NCBI GenBank assembly: GCA_947478865.1
Contig: CANJXF010000002.1
Span: 81,344-145,343 of the forward strand
Direction: 5' to 3'
DNA from: Verrucomicrobiales bacterium
GTDB lineage: Bacteria > Verrucomicrobiota > Verrucomicrobiia > Limisphaerales > CANJXF01
Length of the DNA stretch: 64,000 bases
The position numbers were made by a program, and so were the translations under genes. The notes beneath the pieces were generated by a model. It was not told the DNA's origin. It saw only the letters and a list, made by a program, of their open reading frames with translations, and ran no database searches. Numbering within the stretch: position 1 is the stretch's first letter; every line of letters starts with the position of its first letter. This document shows positions 27,644 to 37,659 of this stretch, piece by piece.

Positions 27644-29146
27644 ATGCAAAAGGCCGTCGAACCAGAACGTTCCTTGGGCGACCCGCTTCCCGGGAACGCA
27701 CCGCTTTCTCAGAGAACGTTTTTTCTCATCCTGCTTGCCTACTTTGGACTGCACACAATTGTGCGAACCCTGATTTCCGGAACCATCGACCTTGATGAAT
27801 CGGAACAACTGATCCTCACCCAAAAATTCAGCTGGGGTTACGGATCGCAGCCGCCGCTTTACACTTGGATCCAAATGGTTTTCTTCCAGGTTTTCGGCGT
27901 TTCAGTGTTTGCGCTCGCGCTGCTTAAAAACATTCTTCTCTTCAGCATTTATGTGCTGACCTACTTCAACGTGCGGTTGATCACCCGAAATCACCTCTGC
28001 GGAGTTCTGGGCGCAGTTTCATTGCTGTTCGTGCCACAGATTGTCTGGGAATCGCAGCGGGACCTGACCCATTCGATTCTCTGCACCGTTTTTGCCGCGA
28101 TGACTCTCCTTATTTTCCTAAGACTGCGAATTAATTCCTCGGTGCACTATTTTGCGCTTGGAGCCTGCGCCGCGTTGGGAATCCTTTCCAAATATAACTA
28201 CGCCGCCTTTTCTGTCGGACTGCTTTGCTCCGCCCTCGCTCTCAAATCGTTCCGTCCTTTGCTTCTGAACAAGCGCATCCTTTTGTCGCTGGCCACTTGC
28301 GTTCTTATGTTGTTACCGCATCTGCTCTGGGCAACGAATAATCCCGACCTGCTCTCTTCAACCGCCTACAAGTTTCATCGGCAGCAAAGCACAAGTTATC
28401 TATTGAGCGCAGCTGGGGGGCTTCTTCACCTGTTGATCGCCTGTGTCTCCTACGTTGTGTCAACATTGGCCATTATCGCGCTGATTTTTGGCAAAAAACT
28501 ATTTTCAAAGAAAGAACCAGCTACCCGCGATTTCACTTCACTCGTTCTATTGAAATACTGCTTCGTCCTAACCGGATTGGTTGTCGCCGTTCTGTTTTTC
28601 AACGTCACGAGTTTCAAAGGCCGTTGGTTCGAACCCATTTTCATCTCTCTGCCGTTGCTGGTTTTCCATCTGGGAGGACCTTTGGTGGATGGGAGAATTG
28701 CCAAGCGTTTTTTTGTCACGGGAATAACCGTTGCGCTTTCCACTTTAGCCGTCATCAGCGGGCGAATTTTTCTGGCCGAAACGGTGCATCATACGCAACT
28801 GCTGAATGCGCCGTATCGCCAACTTGCAAAAGATCTGGCGAACACCATTCCCGCTGATGCGTTGATTCTCGCCGAAACCAAATGGGTGGGAGGCAATCTG
28901 CGTTTACTGTTCCCGAATCGGAATGTCATTGTGCCGGAGCTGGCAAGATTATACCCGGCGACCAATCGAAATTGCGTTGCCATCTGGGATGCCACCAGCC
29001 GCGAATTTCCCGGAGCACGATTCAAAGAATTTCTGAGCCAAACCTCTGGATTTACTTTGGGCGAAAAGCCAATTCTTCTGGAGAAAGAATATCAGTTTCA
29101 TCGGGAGAAAAAATTTCGTCTGGGCGTTTTGGAGTTGAAAAACTGA
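27644..29146 (+). CDS. ArnT/PMT-type (GT39/GT83-like) membrane glycosyltransferase
   Basis: About 500 residues with 10-12 predicted transmembrane helices. An early loop has DLDESEQL, in the place of the catalytic acidic pair of the PMT/ArnT family, followed by GYGSQPPLYTW, the conserved Q/PPLY motif of this group. A C-terminal soluble domain follows the last helix. It would transfer a sugar from polyprenyl phosphate to an acceptor (lipid A, protein or glycan) at the periplasmic face. ATG at 27644 is chosen over upstream TTG/GTG codons. Confidence 0.83.
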   Translation: MQKAVEPERSLGDPLPGNAPLSQRTFFLILLAYFGLHTIVRTLISGTIDLDESEQLILTQKFSWGYGSQPPLYTWIQMVFFQVFGVSVFALALLKNILLFSIYVLTYFNVRLITRNHLCGVLGAVSLLFVPQIVWESQRDLTHSILCTVFAAMTLLIFLRLRINSSVHYFALGACAALGILSKYNYAAFSVGLLCSALALKSFRPLLLNKRILLSLATCVLMLLPHLLWATNNPDLLSSTAYKFHRQQSTSYLLSAAGGLLHLLIACVSYVVSTLAIIALIFGKKLFSKKEPATRDFTSLVLLKYCFVLTGLVVAVLFFNVTSFKGRWFEPIFISLPLLVFHLGGPLVDGRIAKRFFVTGITVALSTLAVISGRIFLAETVHHTQLLNAPYRQLAKDLANTIPADALILAETKWVGGNLRLLFPNRNVIVPELARLYPATNRNCVAIWDATSREFPGARFKEFLSQTSGFTLGEKPILLEKEYQFHREKKFRLGVLELKN

Positions 29147-29158
29147 AGCCAACCGTGA

Positions 29159-29863
29159 TCAGCGATCCGTTTCCAAAATGCTGGCGAACACCACTTCTTT
29201 GATTTTCCAGATCAGCGCCATCGTCATGGCAAGCGGCATCAGAATCAAAAACATCACCAACCAGAGCCCTTGCGCCTCCACGTGCCCCAAAATGAAGCTT
29301 AGTAAATCGGGCGTATGCGAAATAAAACCAAGGGCATAGTAGGCTACCAGCAAACTGGGAATCGCGAGCAGCATGCGTCGATTGAATGTGGTAAAAAGTT
29401 TCGTTTCCAGACGAAGGGTTTCGTCGGGCAACATCGCTGCGAGCCGATGCAAAACACGGTTCAAGATAAAGATGAACAGGAGGCTGGATCCACCAAGCAG
29501 AATGAGCGCAAGATTGTAGAGTTCGACAAACGGAAACCGATGCCACCAGAAAAGAAACGGCGATAGGCCGAGGTTCACGATTCCAATAATTTTTGCCCGC
29601 TCCACAATGCTCTGCCAAATGCGTTCCTGGCTTTGGAAGTGGCCAATTTGAACCAACCCATAGACCAACAAACCGCTGGCGAAAACTGGCGGCAGAATTG
29701 CAAAGGCTCCCATTGCGTCAAAAAAATCGGTGCGCGCCGTCTGGATGTAAACGAGCAGCGTCAAAGGGAGTCCCCAGAATAAGGCCGATAATCCACGAAC
29801 CAAGCGGCCAAGCCGGCGCAACAATTCCGCTTTAGCCGCCGACTCAGTGGGTTGAGATGACAT
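29159..29863 (-). CDS. multi-pass membrane protein of unknown function
   Basis: About 234 residues with roughly six transmembrane helices separated by short polar loops; the first 25 residues are charged (LLRRLGRLVRG). No motif that I recognise. ATG at 29863 is chosen; another ATG lies 9 bases upstream. It converges on the ArnT-like gene and is 25 bases downstream of nothing coding on its own strand except speA's opposite end: speA (-) lies further right and ends at 29889, so the two could be co-transcribed with speA first. Confidence 0.6.
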   Translation of the reverse strand: MSSQPTESAAKAELLRRLGRLVRGLSALFWGLPLTLLVYIQTARTDFFDAMGAFAILPPVFASGLLVYGLVQIGHFQSQERIWQSIVERAKIIGIVNLGLSPFLFWWHRFPFVELYNLALILLGGSSLLFIFILNRVLHRLAAMLPDETLRLETKLFTTFNRRMLLAIPSLLVAYYALGFISHTPDLLSFILGHVEAQGLWLVMFLILMPLAMTMALIWKIKEVVFASILETDR

Positions 29864-29888
29864 AGCGATCACGGATTGCGCGATCTCT

Positions 29889-31823
29889 TTAGATGGAAAG
29901 ATAGGTGTATTCCTTCAAGCCGCGCTCGTAATCATCGAGCAACCGCATGCCTTCGGAAGGTTTCAGCCGGTCGGATTTGATGGCTTCGTCGATTTGAACT
30001 TTCATCAGGCGTTTCAATTCGTTTTCGTCGTATTGCACTGCCCCGAGTGCCTGGACAATGGTAGTTCCTTCGATAATTTCCTCGACGTAGTAACCAGAGG
30101 GTTCGTCGGGATCGAGGAAGACGTGAACCTCATTCACGCGACCAAAAAGATTGTGCAAATCGCCCATGATGTCCTGATAAGCACCCATCAGAAAAAAGCC
30201 CAGATAGTACGGCTCCTGCCCATTGCCGTTGTTGCGCAATTTGTGGAGCGGCAAGGTGTCGCGCACGTCGCGAAGATCGATAAATTTATTGATCTGCCCG
30301 TCGGAATCGCACGTGATGTCAACCAGCGTTCCTTCGCGCGTCGGTTTTTCGTTGTGCCGATTAACCGGCATGATCGGAAAAAGTTGTCCGAGCGCCCAAT
30401 GATCCAGCAGGGATTGAAAGACAGAGAAGTTGCAAAGATATTGATCGCCAAGACTATCTTCGAGCTTGCGAATTTCCTCAGGAATGTAGGCCTGGCCCGT
30501 AAAGCTCTGGACCACCGCACTGCTGATTTCCCAATAAAGCGTTTCGATTTTCGCTTTGTCCGGAAGCTCCATTAGCCCGAGCGTGAACATGTTATGCGCG
30601 TCTTCTTTGCGCTCTTGGGCATCATGAAATGCCTCCAGTTTGTTGAGCTTGCCCAGATTTTTTCGAATATCTAAGAGCTCTTTGACGAGCGCATGGTCGT
30701 TCTCGCCAAATTGGAGATTGTTATTCTCGCGAATTTTCTCGATCGCTCCGAAGACTTCGACGATCAACACGCTGTGATGCGCCACAATCGCGCGACCACT
30801 CTCGCTCACGATATCTGGATGGGGAACCTTTTCCGCATTACACACGTCGGCGATGTAATAAACGATGTCGTTCGCATATTCCTGCAACGTGTAATTGGTC
30901 GAACTGTCGAATGCCGAGCGGCTTCCATCGTAATCGACGCCCAACCCACCACCGACATCAACGTACTGAATCGCGAAACCCATCTTGAAAAGTTTTGCAT
31001 AAAAACGCGAAGCTTCCTGCACCGCTTTTTTGATCGTTAAAATGTCCGGCACCTGCGAGCCGATGTGGAAATGAAGAAGCTTGAAGCAGTGCGAAAGGTT
31101 TTCCGCTTTCAGCAAATCGGTCGCGGCAAGCAGCTCCGCCGTGCTCAAACCGAACTTAGCATTTTCGCCCCCGCTCTCCGCCCATTTACCGGCGCCTTTG
31201 CTCAAAAGTCGCGCGCGAATTCCAATCAGGGGTTCGACGCCCACCTGCTTTGAAACCGCAATGATCTGTTTCAATTCCTCGAGCTTCTCAACAACCATGA
31301 TGACCTTGCGGCCCAGCTTAGTCCCCATCAAAGCCATCTTGATGAACACAGAATCTTTATAGCCGTTGCAGATGATCATCCCGCCGGCCTGGCTTTGCAG
31401 TGCGAGACCGGCAAACAATTCCGGTTTGCTGCCGACTTCGAGACCAAAGTTGAACGGCTTGCCGGCGTCGAGAATTTCTTCCACGACTTCGCGGAGCTGG
31501 TTGACCTTGATCGGAAAAACGCCGCTGTATTTCCCCTGGTAATTGAATTCGGTGATCGCGTTTCGAAAAGCCAGGTTGATCGATTCCACGCGGTGTCGAA
31601 GAATGTCCTGGAAGCGAATCAGCAACGGAAATTTCAGCCCGCGCCCTTTCGCTTCTTCGATGACATCGGTGATGTCCACCGCGGCGCCTGCGTCCTGCAA
31701 CGGTTTGGCAACAACACGACCCGCTTCGTTAATGTCGAAATATTTTGCGCCCCACCGGTTGATATTATAAAGATTTCGCGCCGCCTCAATATCCCAGGCT
31801 GGCCTGGCAGAAGAATCACTCAT
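29889..31823 (-). CDS. speA: biosynthetic arginine decarboxylase
   Basis: PLP enzyme that makes agmatine from arginine, the first step of the agmatine route to putrescine and spermidine. Length 644 is typical of SpeA. Seen: the PLP-lysine motif GVFPIKVNQLREVVEEI, the glycine-rich VDVGGGLGVDYDGS phosphate-binding loop, and the SESGRAIVAHHSVLIVEV block, all standard for the fold III decarboxylases. N-terminal start ARNLYNINRWGAKYF is typical as well. A short membrane-protein gene follows 25 bases downstream on the same strand. Confidence 0.95.
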   Translation of the reverse strand: MSDSSARPAWDIEAARNLYNINRWGAKYFDINEAGRVVAKPLQDAGAAVDITDVIEEAKGRGLKFPLLIRFQDILRHRVESINLAFRNAITEFNYQGKYSGVFPIKVNQLREVVEEILDAGKPFNFGLEVGSKPELFAGLALQSQAGGMIICNGYKDSVFIKMALMGTKLGRKVIMVVEKLEELKQIIAVSKQVGVEPLIGIRARLLSKGAGKWAESGGENAKFGLSTAELLAATDLLKAENLSHCFKLLHFHIGSQVPDILTIKKAVQEASRFYAKLFKMGFAIQYVDVGGGLGVDYDGSRSAFDSSTNYTLQEYANDIVYYIADVCNAEKVPHPDIVSESGRAIVAHHSVLIVEVFGAIEKIRENNNLQFGENDHALVKELLDIRKNLGKLNKLEAFHDAQERKEDAHNMFTLGLMELPDKAKIETLYWEISSAVVQSFTGQAYIPEEIRKLEDSLGDQYLCNFSVFQSLLDHWALGQLFPIMPVNRHNEKPTREGTLVDITCDSDGQINKFIDLRDVRDTLPLHKLRNNGNGQEPYYLGFFLMGAYQDIMGDLHNLFGRVNEVHVFLDPDEPSGYYVEEIIEGTTIVQALGAVQYDENELKRLMKVQIDEAIKSDRLKPSEGMRLLDDYERGLKEYTYLSI

Positions 31824-32029
31824 TTGGAATTTTCAATCGCCGCACTATACGAATGGCACGCGAGAATTCAACAAAAGTGATTAGAAAATCGCATTTTATT
31901 TCTACGACGTCGCCACAACTTCAAAATGAACTCTGCGCGCAAAATTGAACTCGCGACGCATTTTTTAAAAACTCCAACGTTCCAAAAAACATTAGGAATA
32001 AAATTCAGAGTAAGATTAAGATTTTACTC

Positions 32030-32791
32030 ATGGCAAAAACAGCGTTGTCGTCCATCGTCCATCATTGCGACCAGATTTTGCGTACCAAAGAATTTGCGGA
32101 CTGGGATGGCGCGGTTAATGGTCTGCAAGTGGAAAACCGCGGCACCGTGACGAAGATTGCCGCCACCGTGGACGCCAGTTTGGCCACGGTCAAAATGGCG
32201 ATCGCTGCGCAGGCGGATTTACTCATTGTCCATCACGGTCTGTTTTGGAGCCCAACCCATCCGTGGACAGGTAAACGCTACGAGCTGATCCGGCTTCTCA
32301 TGGAAAACAATCTCGCGGTTTACAGTTCGCATCTTCCACTCGACGCCCACCCAAAGCTGGGCAATAACGCGCAACTTTGCGCCGCCCTTAAACTCAAAAA
32401 TCTCCGGCCATTTTTCCGCTCGAAGGAGCAATTCATTGGACTGCAGGCCGAGGGGACAATTTCCACCAAAGAACTGGCCAAACGGCTCGAGGCCGCTCTA
32501 GGAAAGACGGCAACATTTCTGCCGGGAGGATTGAATATGTGCCTGCGAATCGGCGTTGTAACGGGCGGTGCTGGAAGCGATTTAAAAAAAGCCGCAAGCG
32601 AAGGTGTGGATACGTTCATCACCGGGGAAGGACCACACTGGACCTATGCCTTGGCCGAGGAACTTGGCTTGAATGTTTTCTATGGCGGCCATTACGCGAC
32701 AGAAACTTTCGGCGTGAAAGCGCTGGCGACGCATCTCTCGAAAAAGTTCCGTCTGCCCTGGACGTTTCTCGACCATCCCACGGGACTGTGA
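32030..32791 (+). CDS. Nif3-like dinuclear metal centre hexameric protein (YbgI/GTP cyclohydrolase 1 type 2 family)
   Basis: 253 residues. Metal ligands are visible as VHHGLFW (two His), SHLPLDAH and, near the C-terminus, GGHYATE, the pattern of the Nif3 family dinuclear site. VNGLQVE near the start is also typical. Function in bacteria is not settled. The 206 bases upstream (31824-32029) are AT-rich and contain no gene. Confidence 0.93.
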   Translation: MAKTALSSIVHHCDQILRTKEFADWDGAVNGLQVENRGTVTKIAATVDASLATVKMAIAAQADLLIVHHGLFWSPTHPWTGKRYELIRLLMENNLAVYSSHLPLDAHPKLGNNAQLCAALKLKNLRPFFRSKEQFIGLQAEGTISTKELAKRLEAALGKTATFLPGGLNMCLRIGVVTGGAGSDLKKAASEGVDTFITGEGPHWTYALAEELGLNVFYGGHYATETFGVKALATHLSKKFRLPWTFLDHPTGL

Positions 32792-32839
32792 TTCGAGCGA
32801 ACTTTCCCAGAAAAGCCTGCGAGTTGAACAGAGCCCAAC

Positions 32840-35461
32840 CTATTCGTTCGAACCGTTGGGTTTTTTCTGCTTACCACCGAATGCCACAAATGCGCAAAGA
32901 CCCAAGGCAACCCCAAGGGCGGCGAGACTGATATACAGCGTGTCGAGCGGCGGCTTAAAGCGGAACTCAATATTGTGGTCACCTGGATCAAGTTGAACAC
33001 CGCGCATGATATAGTTACAACGCAACAAGGGCTTCTCTGTTCCATCAACGAAAATCTTCCATTTGGCATCGAACTTCTCGTTGAACAGCAAAACAGCGGG
33101 CGATTCGACTTTTGCATTCAGCTGTATTTCCTTGGGATGATAGCTCGCGATCTGGACGGACCCGGGGCTGGAATTCGTAGAAGTGGTCCTGCTTGTGGAA
33201 AGCGGCTGAGAAACAACAACGGTTTTGAGCGGGTCAAATTCAGGGCGGGCCAATTCTTCGAGCGCCCTCGTGTCGTTGGTGATGACTTGCCAATTGCTGT
33301 AGAGCTTCGCGCGCGGCAATGCACCAGTGAACTCTATCAGCGCGAAGGGTCCGGTGGAATTGGTCTGAACCTGATACTGTTCCCCTTGATTGGCGCGAGC
33401 AATGCCAAAGGTCATAAATAGCTTGAAACGCTTCTGCTCCGCATCGAGTTGCTGATTAATTGAATCAACAAACCCGTTGGCCAATCCGAAAAAATATCGA
33501 ACATTTGTCAGTTGCCACATTCGAAGCAAGCCGGCGGCACCGCCTTTTTGAAAGGCTTCACGGTAAGCGGCATTGTCGGCAGCCACGCGAGGCTCCTGGG
33601 CAATATCAAGCGTCTGGATATTGTAATAAAGAAAATGATGTTGAAGCCACTCGGTATAATAGACGTTTCGCTGAAAGAATGTGAACGCGTCATTTACCTG
33701 AAACGGCAAAACCATCACTCGTTGCTCATATGGCTTTTCGCGGAGGGAGTCGATGACAGGGTTGCTCGTGTATTTTTCTTTGTAATTGTCATAAACAATC
33801 CAGTGAATATCCGCGTGCGCCAGATCTAAAACGATCAAGCCACCCATCAGAACAGACGCGAGCTTCAGTTTGCCTTGAAACTTTCCCCGTAAAATGGTCA
33901 ACAGGAGAATAATTGAGGAGGCGAGGAAGAGAACAAACCAGCCCGCTTCACCAATACTGAATTTCGCAATAGCGGGAGCGATTTCCGTCGGAAAATCAAA
34001 TTGAACAAGATGAGCGATAATCTTCTTTTCTGATCCGACGTAAACCATCCAACCCAGGACCGCGGCGCCCAAAGCAAATAGAGTTGATACCGCCCACTTT
34101 TTCTCAAACGCGCCCATGATCAAGGAACCGGTTTTGGTCCCAACTGTTTTGGCGGCATCCAGATAACGCCGGACCAGTGATTCCAATCCGAAGCCAAAGA
34201 GAATCAGCAAGGCGATGTGGAATGGATGCATGAATTTGATCGGATTCCGTATGGTGGAGGCATATGGAATTGCGTAAAACAGACGGTAAAATGGAGCGTG
34301 CCGCCCCAAAGCCAGCAATAGAGAAATCAAGGCAGCTCCAGCCCAAAACCAAATCATCTTCCTCTCTCTGTCGCTGAACGGGCCATTCTGTTTTCGAAAA
34401 GACTGGGCAATCGCCAAAATGGCAACGAACAAAATAAAGATGCCCGCATATTCCCCAGAACCGGAATGGCGTGAAAGGCCTTGATGATGCTGTTCGTAAC
34501 CCGGCGTTTGCGCAACCGCGCCCCAATATGATTTTTCATAAAGCTGGCTTTTACCATCGACCATGCGATAGCCGAAAACGCCGGGAATAAGGACGCGCAA
34601 CAATTCTGTTTTGGGCAAACTCCATTGTGTCACTTCAATCCAGCGCTTTTCTTTGGATTTCTCGTCCTGTTCCATTCCGACGATCCCTTTGACCTGTGTT
34701 CCCACGAGCGTTGAAATGGTATGAGCCGCAGTAAAAGCCGAAAAGACAGCGACGATGGCAACCACCGAGACAGATTTGATTACGATGCGACTGGATATTT
34801 TTTCACTCACCAAGCCAGCGAACAGTCCAAAAATTCCAATGTATAAACTGTCAATCGCGCCCACATCGAAACCTTCCATCAAACCCAAACCAACTGCGGC
34901 GCCAGCTAGAACACCGCGAATCCAACCATGCGTGATCGATTTGCTCACCAACGCTGCAATCGCTAAGAACATCATCGCCCAAGAAATGACCCAAGGACCC
35001 AGTCCCCAGCAGGCGATGGAAAAGGCATGCATGTTTAGACCTGCCGCAAGACCACCAAGAATACAGACGACGGAGCCCAACCCCAGTTCTCGCAAGCACA
35101 GCCATGCAGAAAGACCAAGCAGAAGCATGGTGATAGGAGCATAGAGCTTTAGAAAAACTTCCGGCGGAAACACGGAACCAAGCAACGCACTAAAATCGGG
35201 CGCAGCGCTGACTGATTCCCCTCCAATCCAATTGCCCGCTTGCCAGTTCCCAAAAAAGGTTCCAGGCAAGGAACTTTGTTCGGCTTTAAGCGCTCCTAGC
35301 GGTAAGTCGTTAGCGAAGAGAACATGGTTTGGATCAAAACTTTTGTTGAACAGGACGCAAAAGATGGCGAGCAGACAAATCGACAGGATAACTAAGGCTT
35401 TCAATGATGCTTTCCCCTGAACATGGCTGGTGCGCGCGACAGATTTTTCAGCAAGCTGCAT
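32840..35461 (-). CDS. YfhO-family multi-pass membrane protein
   Basis: 873 residues with 12 or more transmembrane helices in the first two thirds and a soluble periplasmic domain near the C-terminus (before the last helix). Segments such as FANDLPLGAL, YFGL and the LYSNWQVI region match the general pattern of bacterial YfhO proteins, which are thought to glycosylate lipoteichoic acid or act as GT-C-like transferases. It converges on the Nif3-like gene with 48 bases between. Substrate unknown. Confidence 0.75.
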   Translation of the reverse strand: MQLAEKSVARTSHVQGKASLKALVILSICLLAIFCVLFNKSFDPNHVLFANDLPLGALKAEQSSLPGTFFGNWQAGNWIGGESVSAAPDFSALLGSVFPPEVFLKLYAPITMLLLGLSAWLCLRELGLGSVVCILGGLAAGLNMHAFSIACWGLGPWVISWAMMFLAIAALVSKSITHGWIRGVLAGAAVGLGLMEGFDVGAIDSLYIGIFGLFAGLVSEKISSRIVIKSVSVVAIVAVFSAFTAAHTISTLVGTQVKGIVGMEQDEKSKEKRWIEVTQWSLPKTELLRVLIPGVFGYRMVDGKSQLYEKSYWGAVAQTPGYEQHHQGLSRHSGSGEYAGIFILFVAILAIAQSFRKQNGPFSDRERKMIWFWAGAALISLLLALGRHAPFYRLFYAIPYASTIRNPIKFMHPFHIALLILFGFGLESLVRRYLDAAKTVGTKTGSLIMGAFEKKWAVSTLFALGAAVLGWMVYVGSEKKIIAHLVQFDFPTEIAPAIAKFSIGEAGWFVLFLASSIILLLTILRGKFQGKLKLASVLMGGLIVLDLAHADIHWIVYDNYKEKYTSNPVIDSLREKPYEQRVMVLPFQVNDAFTFFQRNVYYTEWLQHHFLYYNIQTLDIAQEPRVAADNAAYREAFQKGGAAGLLRMWQLTNVRYFFGLANGFVDSINQQLDAEQKRFKLFMTFGIARANQGEQYQVQTNSTGPFALIEFTGALPRAKLYSNWQVITNDTRALEELARPEFDPLKTVVVSQPLSTSRTTSTNSSPGSVQIASYHPKEIQLNAKVESPAVLLFNEKFDAKWKIFVDGTEKPLLRCNYIMRGVQLDPGDHNIEFRFKPPLDTLYISLAALGVALGLCAFVAFGGKQKKPNGSNE

Positions 35462-35614
35462 AACGCGGAGAACATATCGTCAAATGCCCTAAAGCCAACT
35501 GTGAAGTTGGTCTTCATGGCGGAATAATTCGCCCTGAGTGCGATCGCAAAGCACGGGGCGCCACGCTTAAGCGGATTTCACCGCCAGATCTGAAAAACGA
35601 ATCATCTATAATGC

Positions 35615-37030
35615 TTAGCGAGCGTCGGCACTGTCCTCGGGCAGTGGTTGCCCTTTGGTTTCCGGGAGGAACGGAAGAGCAATCAGGCCCACGAAAAAGA
35701 CCAGACTGACCCAGCAACATGCGTTGCGAAAGGCTTCCAATTTAGCGTCAGCCGTGATGGCGCCCGCAGCGAGATGAGCTTGCAACAAGCCAAGAGTGAA
35801 GGGCCCGCTGGCGGCAATGAAGCGACCAACATTGTAACAAAAACTGGTCCCAGTACTTCGCAGGCGAGTTGGAAATAACTCGGGCAAATAGATCGCGAAG
35901 CCAGCAAATAACCCCAGTTGGCAAAAACCCATAATCGGGATCAAGACGAAAATATGCCAAGGTTGGTTGAGGAATTTGAAAACAGCCACAGTGCTGATGA
36001 ACGCGCAAACATAACCGATGGCGAAAATAGGTTTTCTGCCGTAGTGATGCGCCAATTTCGTAAAGGTAAGCATTCCGAGGAAAGCTCCGATATTCTGCAT
36101 GATCATGTTGATCCCAGTCCACATAAGTCGTTTTCCAGGAACCTGTGCTGCGGGAACATTTTGCGATTTTAAAATCTTACCAATGACATCACCAACCAGT
36201 TCGGGGCTGAAAAAGCCGACGCCCCATAGGCCTACCACTCCTGCCAGGCAGAGGAGCATTCCCAGTAACGCGTTCTTCCGCCAGCGCGCTTCGCCAAACA
36301 TTGATGCGTAGGACCCGAACCGAACCCCGGTGCGCCGACCTTCTTCCCGTGCCTTAACCCATTTCTCTGGCTCCTTCAGGCGAATCTGAATAAAGACACA
36401 GAGAAAAGCGGGCGCAGCACCAATCCAAAATAGATATTTCCACGCGGTGCCCGGTTGCATCGAAGTAGTTTCAAGATAACCAACACCCACCGCGATCAAT
36501 CCGGCGGTGACATTGCCGACAGCGGAGAGCGCCTGAAGCAAACCGAGGGCATGAGGTCGCGCACGGTCCGGCAATCCGTCTGCAACCAAGGCCACAGCCA
36601 ACCCAAAGACGCCGCCAACACCCAACCCGGTGACAAATCGATAAATGGCAAAGTCTACCACGTTGCGGGAAAATGCCGAGAGCCCGGTGCAAATTGAGTA
36701 AAGCAATACCGTCAAAGCAAGCGTGCGGGCTCGGCCAATTTTGTCGCCCACTGCGCCGAAAATCAGACCTCCCGTGGCCCACCCCGCCACGAATATTGCG
36801 GTCGCATAACCGCCCCATTTTTTCATGATCTCCGGGGAGGTTCCTTCTGGTAAAAGAGCACTGATTGCTGGATTCCGAGCGATGATGAAAAGCTGCTGGT
36901 CAAGGCAATCAAACATCCAGGCAAGGGATGCAACCGCAAAAACAAACCAATGATAGCGGTTGAGCGTTTTCCACCAGGGCAAATTCTCAGCGAGGACGTT
37001 TACATCGTCAGTAACGGACTTGGATTGCAT
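35615..37030 (-). CDS. MFS transporter, aromatic acid/sugar-acid type
   Basis: About 471 residues and 12 transmembrane helices. The MFS signature between helices 2 and 3 is visible as GAVGDKIGRARTL, with the second-half repeat HHYGRKPIF, and YLPELFPTRLRSTG precedes helix 11, which is usual in the metabolite:H+ symporter (MHS/AAHS/SHS) families. An additional loop around residues 265-300 is characteristic of sialate or carboxylate transporters. Substrate cannot be read from the sequence. ATG at 37030 is preferred to a TTG 36 bases upstream. It lies downstream of the ribosomal operon but behind a strong terminator. Confidence 0.85.
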   Translation of the reverse strand: MQSKSVTDDVNVLAENLPWWKTLNRYHWFVFAVASLAWMFDCLDQQLFIIARNPAISALLPEGTSPEIMKKWGGYATAIFVAGWATGGLIFGAVGDKIGRARTLALTVLLYSICTGLSAFSRNVVDFAIYRFVTGLGVGGVFGLAVALVADGLPDRARPHALGLLQALSAVGNVTAGLIAVGVGYLETTSMQPGTAWKYLFWIGAAPAFLCVFIQIRLKEPEKWVKAREEGRRTGVRFGSYASMFGEARWRKNALLGMLLCLAGVVGLWGVGFFSPELVGDVIGKILKSQNVPAAQVPGKRLMWTGINMIMQNIGAFLGMLTFTKLAHHYGRKPIFAIGYVCAFISTVAVFKFLNQPWHIFVLIPIMGFCQLGLFAGFAIYLPELFPTRLRSTGTSFCYNVGRFIAASGPFTLGLLQAHLAAGAITADAKLEAFRNACCWVSLVFFVGLIALPFLPETKGQPLPEDSADAR

Positions 37031-37100
37031 TCTAGGATAGCTACACAGGTCTAGACGATGAGCCAAGATTTTCTTTTGGATTCAGAGAACATTTCTCCAG

Positions 37101-37134
37101 AAAAATAAAAAAGCCCGTTCTTTCGAACGGGCTT
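37101..37134 (-). terminator. intrinsic terminator of the ribosomal operon
   Basis: On the minus strand a perfect 10-bp stem (AAGCCCGTTC / GAACGGGCTT) with a 4-base loop is followed by TTTTTTATTTTT. It lies 22 bases after the rplQ stop and closes the long rplB-rplQ transcription unit. Confidence 0.95.
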
Positions 37135-37155
37135 TGCAATTGAACTTAGAAAGGT

Positions 37156-37650
37156 CTAGCTCTTGGCTGCTTCTGCTTTTTCAGCAGCCGGCTTTTTCTT
37201 TTTTGCGGCAACCTTTTTCTCCTTTTTCGGTTCAGCGGGTTCTTTCGCTTCCGTTGCAGGAGCCTCGGTTTTCACAGGCGCTGGCTCGTTCACCGGAACG
37301 TCAACCCATTCCAAGATCGCAAGATTCGCGGCATCACCTTGGCGCTCGTGCAATTTAATAATACGAGTATAACCACCGCGACGCTCTTTTTGCGTTGGCG
37401 CGATTTCGTTGAAAAGGATTTTGACTGCATCTTCCTGTTTCAAACGGGCGGCGGCGAGACGTCGATCATGCAGCGTTCCGCTTTTGCCAAGTGTCACCAT
37501 TTTCTCCGCGACAGAACGGGCGGCTTTGGCTTTGGCCAAAGTGGTTTGGATTCGTTTGTGGATGATCAGACTGCACACCATGTTGGCCAACATCGCGTTA
37601 CGATGCGAGCCGGTACGGCCTAATTTTGCTGTTCGTTTAAGATGGCGCAT
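37156..37650 (-). CDS. rplQ: 50S ribosomal protein L17 with Lys/Ala-rich C-terminal extension
   Basis: The first 115 residues are normal L17 (MRHLKRTAKLGRTGSHR start, then NMVCSLIIHKRIQTTLAKAKAARSVAEKMVTLGK). A further 45-50 residues rich in Ala, Lys, Glu and Pro follow, which most L17 proteins lack. Last gene of the operon, 9 bases after rpoA, just before the terminator. Confidence 0.95.
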   Translation of the reverse strand: MRHLKRTAKLGRTGSHRNAMLANMVCSLIIHKRIQTTLAKAKAARSVAEKMVTLGKSGTLHDRRLAAARLKQEDAVKILFNEIAPTQKERRGGYTRIIKLHERQGDAANLAILEWVDVPVNEPAPVKTEAPATEAKEPAEPKKEKKVAAKKKKPAAEKAEAAKS

Positions 37651-37659
37651 AAAACTTAA

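Noticed and set aside
35480..35520. Short hairpin (GCCAACT / AGTTGGT) upstream of the YfhO-like gene
   Set aside because: Stem of 7 bp without a clear T-run on either strand; too weak to call a terminator.
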